A stretch of DNA of 24,314 nt from JAPYTU01 sp036166735 (GTDB lineage: Bacteria; Bacteroidota; Bacteroidia; Cytophagales; MED-G16): assembly GCA_036166735.1 (NCBI GenBank), contig JAYZHG010000110.1:1-24314 (forward strand). Reading direction: 5' to 3'. Shown here piece after piece: positions 16,602 through 24,291 of the stretch (positions within the stretch are counted from its first letter, which is position 1; each line of letters begins with the position of its first letter). A model generated the notes under the pieces. That model did no database searches. It was not told the origin of the DNA and saw only the letters and a list, made by a program, of their open reading frames with translations. A program made the position numbers and the translations under genes.

Positions 16602-17347
16602 TGAGTAAAAGGAATTTTAAAATTTATAGAGGAGATGATGAAAGAGGAGAATTAGTAAACTACAAATGTGAAGTTACTGAAGGAATGGTTGTTCTAGATG
16701 CAATTCATAAAATTCAATCTAATCAAGCTAATGACCTAGCATGTAGATGGAATTGTAAAGCTGGAAAGTGTGGGTCTTGTGGTGTTGAAATTAATGGAAA
16801 ACCAAAGCTTGCATGTATGACAAGAATGAATGAATTTGAAGAAGAACAAACAGTAGTTATTACACCTTTAAAATCCTTTCCTGTAATTAAAGACATAGTT
16901 TCAGATGTATCTTGGAATTATAAACAGAATGAAAAAATAATTCCATTTTCTCCCTCAAAAAAGGACAAAGAAAAAGACTTTGTTATGATGCAAAAAGATA
17001 TTGATAGAGTACAACACTTCAGAAAATGTATAGAATGCTACTTATGTCAAAATGTTTGCCATGTAATTAGAGATAATGATACTAAAGAAGATTTTGTTGG
17101 CCCCCGATTCATGACAAGGCTTGCTAGTCTAGAAATGCATCCATATGATAGAGCTGATAGAATTCCTGATATAAAAAATGATCATGGATCTGGTATGTGT
17201 AATATTACAAGATGTTGTACTGAAGTCTGTCCAGAAGAAATACAAATTACAGACGATGCAATCATTCCTTTAAAAGAGAGAGTTGTAGATAGATTTTATG
17301 ATCCAATAACAATACTATTCAGAAAAATATTTGGTAAAAAAAAGTGA
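16601..17347 (+). CDS. sdhB: Succinate dehydrogenase iron-sulfur subunit
   Basis: This subunit carries electrons from FAD to the membrane subunit through three Fe-S clusters. The [2Fe-2S] ligands are Cys52, Cys57, Cys60 and Cys72 (CKAGKCGSC, LAC). The [4Fe-4S] ligands are Cys143, Cys146, Cys149 and Cys210 (CIECYLC, CP). The [3Fe-4S] ligands are Cys153, Cys200 and Cys206. At 248 residues it has the same length as I recall for mycobacterial Sdh1 SdhB. It also shares long conserved blocks with that protein, such as RWNCKAGKCGSC, FRKCIECYLCQNVCHV and CNITRCCTEVCPE. The ATG overlaps the sdhA stop by one base. It ends 7 nt before the convergent MFS gene. Confidence 0.96.
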   Translation: MSKRNFKIYRGDDERGELVNYKCEVTEGMVVLDAIHKIQSNQANDLACRWNCKAGKCGSCGVEINGKPKLACMTRMNEFEEEQTVVITPLKSFPVIKDIVSDVSWNYKQNEKIIPFSPSKKDKEKDFVMMQKDIDRVQHFRKCIECYLCQNVCHVIRDNDTKEDFVGPRFMTRLASLEMHPYDRADRIPDIKNDHGSGMCNITRCCTEVCPEEIQITDDAIIPLKERVVDRFYDPITILFRKIFGKKK

Positions 17348-17354
17348 TACTTTA

Positions 17355-18671
17355 TTAAAAATTTATTTTCTCAAGTGATATTCCTTTTGTTTCAGGCATC
17401 ATCTTTATTACAAAAATCAATTGTAAAATCATCATCATTCCAAATCCATAAAATATCATTCCTGGATTATTTCCAAGAATATTAATTATAGTAGGTGTAA
17501 CTGCTGTTATTAATGCTGCAAAAATCCAATGAACTGCAGTTCCAAATGATTGTCCCCTAGCACGCATATGATTGGGAAAAATTTCAGATATAAAAACCCA
17601 TATCACTGTTCCTTGACCTATAGCGTGAGATGAAATAAAAATGAGTATAAAAAATAATAACACAAAAGGGTCAAGTTGATAAATAAAGCATATAGCTATT
17701 GTAAATAGACTTACAATATATCCAATGGAACCTATAAGCATTAAATTTTTCCTTCCATAATTATCAATTAATCTAAGTCCAACCAAAGTAAAAATTAAAT
17801 TTACCAATCCAATTGATACCGAACTCATGAGAGAATCTGCAGTTGCAAATCCAGCAGTTTGAAGAATTTCTGGAGCATAATATAAAACAAAATTAATTCC
17901 AGAAAGTTGATTAAAAAATGCTAATAAAAATGCTAATTTAATTTGTTGATTAAATACTCCCGAAAATAATTTTTCTGACTTTTTATTATTTATTGAATTT
18001 TGAATCTCTTCAATTTTATTTTGAATTTCTTTTTTCTCATAAATTAGAGTAAGAATTTTTCTTGCAGAATCTATATCATTTTTAAAAAGAATAAGCCATC
18101 TAGGGCTTTTAGGTACACTTAAAACTGATAATATATAAAAAAAAGCAGGTATAGTTTCTATTCCAAGCATATACCTCCAATCTAAATCTCCTCCAAATCC
18201 TTTTAATAAATAATTGGAAAAAAATGCAATAAGTATTCCAAGAACAATATTAAACTGATAAAGGGCTACCAATTTTCCCCTATTTTTTCTATTTGAAATT
18301 TCAGAAATATAAGTAGGCGAAGCTACTGTGGATGCACCTACTCCAACGCCTCCAATAAACCTAAAAAATGAGAAAGAATACGCATCTGGTGCTATTGCAG
18401 ATCCTAATGCAGAAACAAAAAATAAAACCCCTATCCAAATAAGTGTATTTTTTCTTCCAATTTTATCACAAGGAATAGATCCGAAAACTGATCCCAAAAC
18501 TGTTCCCCAAAGAGCCATTGACATTATAAATACACCATGAAATATAGGCGATGTATTCCAAAGCTCTTTAATTGGAAGATTCGCTCCAGATATAACAACA
18601 GTATCAAAACCGAATAAAAATCCTGCCAATGCAACAGATATAGACCAAGAAAAAACTTTTTTGTTATTCAT
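17355..18671 (-). CDS. Sugar porter family MFS transporter
   Basis: This inner-membrane sugar permease has 438 residues from the ATG at 18671 and about 12 hydrophobic segments. Sugar-porter signatures are present: FLFGFDTVVISG in the first membrane segment, DKIGRKN at 69-75 (the D-R-x-G-R-R loop), RFIGGVGVGAS, PKSPRWL at the centre, QLSGINFVLYYAPEI in segment 7, and PETKG at the C-terminus. These indicate a proton-coupled or facilitative hexose or pentose transporter of the XylE/GalP/GLUT type. The frame is open to 18809, but the extra residues are not hydrophobic-core sequence and would overlap the divergent kinase gene. Met at 18713 is also possible. The divergent ROK kinase 43 bp away suggests that the imported sugar is phosphorylated by it. 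The exact sugar is unknown. Confidence 0.9.
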   Translation of the reverse strand: MNNKKVFSWSISVALAGFLFGFDTVVISGANLPIKELWNTSPIFHGVFIMSMALWGTVLGSVFGSIPCDKIGRKNTLIWIGVLFFVSALGSAIAPDAYSFSFFRFIGGVGVGASTVASPTYISEISNRKNRGKLVALYQFNIVLGILIAFFSNYLLKGFGGDLDWRYMLGIETIPAFFYILSVLSVPKSPRWLILFKNDIDSARKILTLIYEKKEIQNKIEEIQNSINNKKSEKLFSGVFNQQIKLAFLLAFFNQLSGINFVLYYAPEILQTAGFATADSLMSSVSIGLVNLIFTLVGLRLIDNYGRKNLMLIGSIGYIVSLFTIAICFIYQLDPFVLLFFILIFISSHAIGQGTVIWVFISEIFPNHMRARGQSFGTAVHWIFAALITAVTPTIINILGNNPGMIFYGFGMMMILQLIFVIKMMPETKGISLEKINF

Positions 18672-18679
18672 GGAAATAA

Positions 18680-18687
18680 TATTTTTG
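18680..18687 (+). promoter_or_regulatory. Putative -7 promoter element of the ROK kinase gene
   Basis: TATTTTTG matches TAnnTTTG and lies 27 nt before the kinase ATG. At 19-nt spacing the -33 position reads TTTT, within a CTTTTTTG run that lies inside the first codons of the divergent MFS gene. On the other strand the near-match TATCTTGG (18688-18695) could serve the MFS gene, so the two would share this 43-bp spacer. Confidence 0.45.
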
Positions 18688-18714
18688 CCAAGATAATAAA
18701 ATTTTATATTCATT

Positions 18715-19605
18715 ATGATATTAGGAATTGATTTAGGAGGAACAAAAATTGAAGGAATTATTCTTAAGTCAGATAAGGAGCCAATAGAAATAAAAAGATT
18801 AAGAATCAATACAGAAGAAGATAAAGGTTACAAGCAAATAATTAACAATATCAAAAGATTAGTAGATATTCTTGAAAATAAAGTGAATTATAAATTCAAA
18901 AAAATCGGTATAGGTACACCTGGAACTCTTGATCCTGAAACTCAACTTTTAAAAAACTCAAATTCAAAGAATCTTAATAAAAAATCTATAAAAAGTGACC
19001 TAGAAAATTTATTAGGAAAAAAAGTAAACATTGACAATGATGCTAATTGTTTTACCCTTGCAGAAACAAAATTTGGAGCTGTAAAAGATCAGATACCTCA
19101 TGCTAAAATAGTATTTGGAGTCATAATGGGAACAGGTGTTGGAGGCGGAATAATAGTAGATAATAAAATATTATATGGAAAACAAGGAATAGGAGGTGAA
19201 TGGGGACACACAATTATTAAAGATGATGGAGAGATGTGCTACTGCGGAAAAAAAGGATGTGTAGAGTCAGTAATCTCTGGTAGAGCACTTCAAAAATATT
19301 ATACTTCTTTATCTGGAAAAAAATTACCATTTAAAGATATTTATAAGAATATAGAAACTGATTTAAATGCAAAGAAAACATTGAAAAGAATGATTACATA
19401 TTTTGGTAAGGGTCTTAGCAATGTTGTTAATATAATTGATCCAGATATAATAGTGTTAGGTGGAGGTCTAAGTAATACAAATGAATTATATGACCAAGGG
19501 TATGAAGAACTAAAAAAGTATATTTTCAATCCAACATTTAAAACTAAAATAATAAAACCCAAACTAGGAGATAGTGCAGGAGTTTACGGTGCTGCACTCT
19601 TATAA
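18715..19605 (+). CDS. ROK family sugar kinase (glucokinase/fructokinase-like)
   Basis: This is a cytosolic ATP-dependent hexose kinase of 296 residues. The N-terminal phosphate-binding motif GIDLGGTKIEG is at residues 4-14. The catalytic aspartate is Asp109 in IDNDANCF. The ATP-site motif MGTGVGGG is at 138-145. The ROK sugar-binding motif GGEWGH is at 160-165. The zinc motif CYCGKKGCVE at 175-184 works with His165. A C-terminal adenosine motif is IVLGGGLSN. These are hallmarks of ROK kinases such as NagK, Mak and glucokinase, and there is no DNA-binding N-terminus, so it is an enzyme rather than a ROK repressor. The divergent sugar transporter makes phosphorylation of an imported hexose likely. 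The stop lies 2 nt from the convergent LamG gene. Confidence 0.93.
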   Translation: MILGIDLGGTKIEGIILKSDKEPIEIKRLRINTEEDKGYKQIINNIKRLVDILENKVNYKFKKIGIGTPGTLDPETQLLKNSNSKNLNKKSIKSDLENLLGKKVNIDNDANCFTLAETKFGAVKDQIPHAKIVFGVIMGTGVGGGIIVDNKILYGKQGIGGEWGHTIIKDDGEMCYCGKKGCVESVISGRALQKYYTSLSGKKLPFKDIYKNIETDLNAKKTLKRMITYFGKGLSNVVNIIDPDIIVLGGGLSNTNELYDQGYEELKKYIFNPTFKTKIIKPKLGDSAGVYGAALL

Positions 19606-19607
19606 AA

Positions 19608-20411
19608 CTAGTATCCATATCTTGATTTGGTAGCATTATAATTTTGCTCTATTTCAGATTGTGTAAGTGTAGAAGAATACACATAAACAGCACCCATATT
19701 TCCATTAAATCCATATCTTGTAGAATGATTTGCAAAGTCTGGATCATGTCTATAATCTCGTCCTATGCAGAACCAATCAGATCCATAATCAACATTATGA
19801 GAAGCAGTTATTGAAGCATCTAATGAAGTATTAATATAATATTTTCCAGTTGTACCACTTTTTGTGAATGTAACAAATTTCCATGCTACGGGATTTTCTA
19901 AAACCGATGATGAAGATTGAGTATTAAAACCATATGATCCATCATGATCCCAAAATAATAATTTACCTGTATTCTCCTTTACTTGGAATACAAATTCATC
20001 ATCAATATTAGTTGGTGTTCTAGATGATTCAACAAGTACACCGTTACGATTTGTCACAGAAGTTACTTTTATCCATAGAGATATTGTAAGATTACTAGTA
20101 TTTAAATCACTTATTGGATTAATACAAAAATAATCATAGCCATCAAAAACGAGATTTCCCCCATTATCACTAGAAAAAGTAATTCCACCATTTTTAAGCG
20201 TAAAATCATTATTACTTGAAGATAAATCATTCCATACTGTAAGATCATTAGAATCAAAAGAAGAAGAATTGCTTGCATCTAGATGAAGAATAAGATTAGA
20301 TTCTATAATCTTCTTTTTAAAATAAATACCTTGATAAGAAGGAAGAATCTGAGAGAACGATTCTGTAAATATTAAAATAAGAAGAAATAATATTAGATTT
20401 GATTTTATCAT
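19608..20411 (-). CDS. Secreted LamG/concanavalin A-like domain protein
   Basis: This is a small secreted protein of 267 residues. A signal peptide covers residues 1-20 (Lys3, then LILFLLILIF, cleavage near FS-Q). Nearly all the rest is a LamG/ConA-like beta sandwich from about residue 36 (LILHLDASNSSSF, WNDLSSSNNDFTL, SNLTISLWIKV, GNMGAVYVYSSTLTQSEIEQNYN). Such domains bind carbohydrate or serve structurally. No catalytic domain, membrane segment or T9SS sorting domain is seen, so its final location is unclear. The pattern LxLDA followed by WxDLS is one I recall from marine flavobacterial and phage structural proteins. The start codon overlaps that of the divergent SGNH gene by two bases, and the stop is 2 nt from the kinase stop. 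Confidence 0.8.
   Translation of the reverse strand: MIKSNLILFLLILIFTESFSQILPSYQGIYFKKKIIESNLILHLDASNSSSFDSNDLTVWNDLSSSNNDFTLKNGGITFSSDNGGNLVFDGYDYFCINPISDLNTSNLTISLWIKVTSVTNRNGVLVESSRTPTNIDDEFVFQVKENTGKLLFWDHDGSYGFNTQSSSSVLENPVAWKFVTFTKSGTTGKYYINTSLDASITASHNVDYGSDWFCIGRDYRHDPDFANHSTRYGFNGNMGAVYVYSSTLTQSEIEQNYNATKSRYGY
20394..20401 (+). promoter_or_regulatory. Putative -7 promoter element of the SGNH hydrolase gene, inside the LamG gene
   Basis: TAGATTTG is a full match to TAnnTTTG and lies 8 nt before the ATG at 20410. It is located in the first codons of the divergent LamG gene. Facing it on the minus strand, AATATTTG (20416-20423) is a 7-of-8 match for the LamG gene, inside the SGNH signal-peptide codons. 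No convincing -33 boxes were seen. Confidence 0.4.
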
Positions 20412-21117
20412 GAAACAAATATTTATAATATCTCTGTTTATTCCATTAACATTACAGAATATTTATGGACAAGATATGTTATCAACAGGGAAACAAGATT
20501 TCTTATATAAAGAAGATAACCATAAAATAGGTTTACCTAAACCTAAAGAAAAAAGAATAATATTCTTTGGTAATTCAATAACTCAAGGATGGAGTTCTTT
20601 TACAAATTATTTTAAAGAAAATAATTATATAAATAGAGGAATTAGTGGACAAACAACACCTCAGATGCTTCTAAGATATAATGATGATGTTATTAATCTA
20701 AAACCATATGCTGTAATTATACTTGCCGGAACAAATGATCTCGCAGGAAATACTGGACCAATAACGATTGAAGAAATTTTTAATAATATAAAATCCATGA
20801 CTGAAATTTCTACTGCAAATAATATTAAAGTATTTCTTTGCTCTATTCTGCCAGTCTACGATTACTTATGGAGCCCAAAAATTTTTCCAAGTAATGATAT
20901 TATCAAATTAAATATAATGATAAAAAAATATTGCAAATCAGGAATAGCCACATATGTAGACTATCATACATCAATGAAAGACGAAAAAAATGGATTAAAG
21001 AATAAATTTACATACTGGAATGAAGCTCATAATGAGTATGATGGTGTCCATCCAGACAAAAAAGGATACTTACATATGGAAAAAATTATTCGAAAAAAAT
21101 TAAAAGAAATTCTCTAA
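20410..21117 (+). CDS. Secreted SGNH/GDSL-family hydrolase
   Basis: This is a predicted extracytoplasmic esterase or lipase of 235 residues. A signal peptide covers residues 1-20 (ends NIYG-QD). The four SGNH blocks are present: Ser56 in GNSITQG (Asn in place of the Asp of GDS), Gly77 in RGISGQ, Asn109 in GTND, and Asp211-x2-His214 in DGVHP. Members of this group deacetylate sugars or hydrolyse esters (acetylhydrolase-like), but the substrate here is not evident. Neighbouring LamG, sugar-porter and ROK-kinase genes hint at carbohydrate use. The start overlaps the divergent LamG start within CATG. The stop overlaps the stop of the convergent BNR-repeat gene in 21114-21117. Confidence 0.9.
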   Translation: MKQIFIISLFIPLTLQNIYGQDMLSTGKQDFLYKEDNHKIGLPKPKEKRIIFFGNSITQGWSSFTNYFKENNYINRGISGQTTPQMLLRYNDDVINLKPYAVIILAGTNDLAGNTGPITIEEIFNNIKSMTEISTANNIKVFLCSILPVYDYLWSPKIFPSNDIIKLNIMIKKYCKSGIATYVDYHTSMKDEKNGLKNKFTYWNEAHNEYDGVHPDKKGYLHMEKIIRKKLKEIL

Positions 21118-24100
21118 CCAATTATCTCATTAAACTTTTTTACAACCTCATCATATTTCTTCTTTGATATATTATAGGTTTTCTCATGACTCTTAGTGTG
21201 TATTGATGTAGTATTTGATAACTCCCAACTCATACCACCAAGTCTTCTTTGAATTGAAGGTGATGATCCAGAAAATACATCTGCATAATTCAAACTTAGT
21301 TTTCCTGTTAATATCATTCTCAAATCCATTAATTTACTTTTTTTCATGTACATATAATTAACATTTGTTGCAGACTTTGAATTAATGACTGTATTAATTT
21401 CACCATTTACATCTTCAATAGCATCATCAATATCATCGACCAATTTTTCAACATCACTAAATAACTTATCGAATTTTAACTGGAAATTATACAACTCAAA
21501 TCTTTCTTTCTGAGTGGACTTACTTCCATACTGAATAACTTCAAAATCTTGCTTTTCTGTCAATTCAGTAAAAGTATTATTTTCATACTTAGATAAATGT
21601 ACATTATATGTCCCAGGAGGTACAAGTGGACCTGAATAATTATTTTCATCTTCTATATTTCTATATGAATATGTTCTCAAATTCCAATAAGTCTCATTAT
21701 AACCCTGAGAATTATTACCCTCTACCCTTCTTACTATATCACCATTAAGAGACTCAATAGTTATGAAAATCTTAGGTTTTTCTTCTTTTATTTCTTCATC
21801 AAGCTGATCTTTAGAAGGATAGTTTATAGGCTCACTTCTATTAAGTTTAGATTTTTCTTCTTTTTGTCTTTTCTCTTCTTTAGATATCAATCTTTTTTTC
21901 AGATAATAAGATAACTTAACTCCATATGGTGGATTAGGTGAAGTAAAAAAATTATGTCCAGTTGCAGATTTCTCAGGAGATGCAATAACAAATTGCAATG
22001 CATCTTTTACTGAAAACAAGTGAGCATCTTTTGAGAGAAAATCTTTTGAAACTTCCCTTATAGGAGAATAATCATCTACAATATAAAAACCTCTTCCAAA
22101 GGATGCGGCAACTAAATCATCTTCCCCTTCATGAATTTCTAAATCCCTAATTGCAATAGTTGGAACATCTTTAAATTTGTTCCAATTGACACCACCATTT
22201 ATGGAATAAAACATTCCAAATTCAGTACCTACAAATAAAATATTAGAGTTAATGTGATCTTCAACAACTGACCAAACAAAATTATTTTTTGGTAAGTTTG
22301 AAGAAATCATTTTCCATGTATTTCCACCATCAGATGTCTTTATTATATAAGGTTTATAATCTCCATATTTATGGTAATTAAATGTAACATATATAGTATT
22401 CACATCATGCTTAGATGCAACTACGTCTGTCACATAAGCTCGTGATGGAATTCCAGGAAAGTTTTCAAATTTTCTCCATGAAACTCCATTATCTTTAGTT
22501 ATTTGTACAAGACCATCATCGGTACCCACAATAATCATACCTTCTTTAATTCTAGACTCATCAAGAGATACAATTGTACCTAAAGGAGATGTAAACACAT
22601 TTTTAAAAATTGCATCTACGCTCCATATCTTACCCATAACTTTCTTTTTATTTCTATCTTCATTTCTTGTAAGGTCGTCACTAATCTTTTTCCATGAATT
22701 TCCTCTATCATCACTCTGGAAAAGATAATTAGCAGCAAAATAAAGTCTATCAGTGTTATGTGGACTAATAATTAATGGAGAATCCCAATTCCATCTATAT
22801 GCTGGTTCGTTAGAGTCAGGCTGTGGTCTTATACCAATTTTTTCACCATTTGATTTATCATACCTCATTATTCCTGCATATTGTGACATTGTATATATTA
22901 TATTAGGATCTTTAGGATCTATTCTCACCTGGAAACCATCTCCACCAGTAGTTACAAACCAATCACTATTTCTTATTCCTGAACTATTATTTGTCCTAGA
23001 TGGTCCACCAAAACTATCATTATCTTGAGTACCTCCATAGACATTATAAAATGGTTTTTCATTATCTATACCAACTCTATATAACTGAATTATTGGAAGA
23101 TTATCAATAAATTTCCAAGTTTTCATTCTATCAAAACTCTCATAAATTCCACCATCACAACTTATCATTATATAATCTGGATCATTAATATCAAAAAGAA
23201 CATCATGACTATCTACATGTTTCTTGTTTTCTGGAATTCTTTCAAATGTTTTTCCACCATCTTCAGTGACGTAAGATCTCATATCTACAGAATATATCTT
23301 ATCAAACTGATTAGGATCAGGAAAAATTTCAACATAATACTGAGAATCTACAACTTGATAGTCACTCATTTTTTTCCAAGTCTCTCCATAATCTTCTGAC
23401 CTATAAAAACCTTTTGTGTCTTTTTTTGCAGTTATTAAAGCATAAACTACATTAGACTTCTGAGGAGATATAGCTAGTCCAATTCTACCAAGATCACCGC
23501 CAGGAAGACCATTTTTTAATTTTTTCCATGTCTTCCCCTTATCTACAGATTTATAAATTCCACCATCTGGACCACCTGCAACAATTATTCCAAAATGTCT
23601 TCTTCTCTGATAGGTGCTAGCATACATAATATTATTATTATCATGGTCCATAACAACATCAGATATTCCTGTATCATTATTAACATGTAGTATCCTTAAC
23701 CAAGTTTTTCCTCCATCAATCGAATTATACAATCCCCTTTCACCACCTGAATTCCAAAGAGGTCCCTGAGAAGCAACATAAATATTATCTGAATTATTAG
23801 GATCAATAATAATTTTTGCTATATGCTCAGATTTTTTTAAACCTACATTTTTCCATGTCTTACCAGCATCAATACTCTTGTAAACACCATCACCAAATCC
23901 AACAGATCTTTGACTATTATTTTCACCTGTACCTAACCACAATACATTTGGATTATTCGGATCCATAGAAATTGTTCCAATGGAGTAAGATCCATAAACA
24001 TCAAATATTGGAATCCATGTTGTTCCAGAATTTTGAGTTTTCCACACATTCCCTGAGGCAGTTGTAACATACCATATGCTAGAATTCGAATAATCTTTTA

Positions 24101-24263
24101 CAACTTTAGTTATTCTACCTGAAACTTTTGCAGGACCTATGTTTCTAACTTCTATATTATCAAATATTGAGGTATTAAATGGTTGTTGATTTCTTTTTTG
24201 TGATACTAATTCAATAGATAAAATTGAATTAATCACTATAAATAGTATTATTTTAAATTTCAT
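21114..24263 (-). CDS. Secreted sortilin/VPS10-like BNR-repeat protein (often annotated glycosyl hydrolase)
   Basis: This is a predicted exported beta-propeller protein of 1049 residues. A signal peptide covers residues 1-21 (ends LVSQ). At least ten Asp-box (BNR) motifs of the S-x-D-x-G-x-T-W type follow. They include TQNSGTTW (76-83), SIDAGKTW (130-137), SIDGGKTW, SVDKGKTW, SEDYGETW, SDDRGNSW, TKDNGVSW and TSDGGNTW, plus repeated DPNNPN-like turns, as in two sortilin-type propellers. After about residue 780 comes a Lys/Glu-rich linker, then an Ig-like segment (ending VPPGTYNVHLS), then a helical C-terminus. No T9SS sorting signal is visible. The family is widespread in Bacteroidota and commonly labelled glycosyl hydrolase, but I see no residues that prove that activity. 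Its 3' end overlaps the SGNH gene by 4 nt. Confidence 0.88.
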   Translation of the reverse strand: MKFKIILFIVINSILSIELVSQKRNQQPFNTSIFDNIEVRNIGPAKVSGRITKVVKDYSNSSIWYVTTASGNVWKTQNSGTTWIPIFDVYGSYSIGTISMDPNNPNVLWLGTGENNSQRSVGFGDGVYKSIDAGKTWKNVGLKKSEHIAKIIIDPNNSDNIYVASQGPLWNSGGERGLYNSIDGGKTWLRILHVNNDTGISDVVMDHDNNNIMYASTYQRRRHFGIIVAGGPDGGIYKSVDKGKTWKKLKNGLPGGDLGRIGLAISPQKSNVVYALITAKKDTKGFYRSEDYGETWKKMSDYQVVDSQYYVEIFPDPNQFDKIYSVDMRSYVTEDGGKTFERIPENKKHVDSHDVLFDINDPDYIMISCDGGIYESFDRMKTWKFIDNLPIIQLYRVGIDNEKPFYNVYGGTQDNDSFGGPSRTNNSSGIRNSDWFVTTGGDGFQVRIDPKDPNIIYTMSQYAGIMRYDKSNGEKIGIRPQPDSNEPAYRWNWDSPLIISPHNTDRLYFAANYLFQSDDRGNSWKKISDDLTRNEDRNKKKVMGKIWSVDAIFKNVFTSPLGTIVSLDESRIKEGMIIVGTDDGLVQITKDNGVSWRKFENFPGIPSRAYVTDVVASKHDVNTIYVTFNYHKYGDYKPYIIKTSDGGNTWKMISSNLPKNNFVWSVVEDHINSNILFVGTEFGMFYSINGGVNWNKFKDVPTIAIRDLEIHEGEDDLVAASFGRGFYIVDDYSPIREVSKDFLSKDAHLFSVKDALQFVIASPEKSATGHNFFTSPNPPYGVKLSYYLKKRLISKEEKRQKEEKSKLNRSEPINYPSKDQLDEEIKEEKPKIFITIESLNGDIVRRVEGNNSQGYNETYWNLRTYSYRNIEDENNYSGPLVPPGTYNVHLSKYENNTFTELTEKQDFEVIQYGSKSTQKERFELYNFQLKFDKLFSDVEKLVDDIDDAIEDVNGEINTVINSKSATNVNYMYMKKSKLMDLRMILTGKLSLNYADVFSGSSPSIQRRLGGMSWELSNTTSIHTKSHEKTYNISKKKYDEVVKKFNEIIG

Positions 24264-24283
24264 TTTTAGTTAATTTTCTTATT

Positions 24284-24291
24284 CAAATATA
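24284..24291 (-). promoter_or_regulatory. Putative -7 promoter element of the BNR-repeat gene
   Basis: The minus-strand sequence TATATTTG fits TAnnTTTG and lies 20 nt before the ATG, giving a leader of about 16 nt. The -33 region runs close to the end of the window and shows no TTTG. Confidence 0.45.

Noticed and set aside
17341..17353. Small hairpin AAAGT-GAT-ACTTT at the sdhB stop as a bidirectional terminator
   Set aside because: The stem is five pairs with one G-C pair and a 3-nt loop, too weak to claim in sequence this A/T-rich.
18672..18809. Extended N-terminus of the MFS transporter from the ATG at 18809
   Set aside because: The extra 46 residues do not match the sugar-porter family and overlap the divergent ROK kinase gene. 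The ATG at 18671 directly precedes the first conserved membrane segment.
20560..20580. GNSIT instead of GDSIT in the SGNH hydrolase as a broken active site
   Set aside because: The nucleophile serine and the other three blocks are present, and Asn at this position is common in Bacteroidota members.
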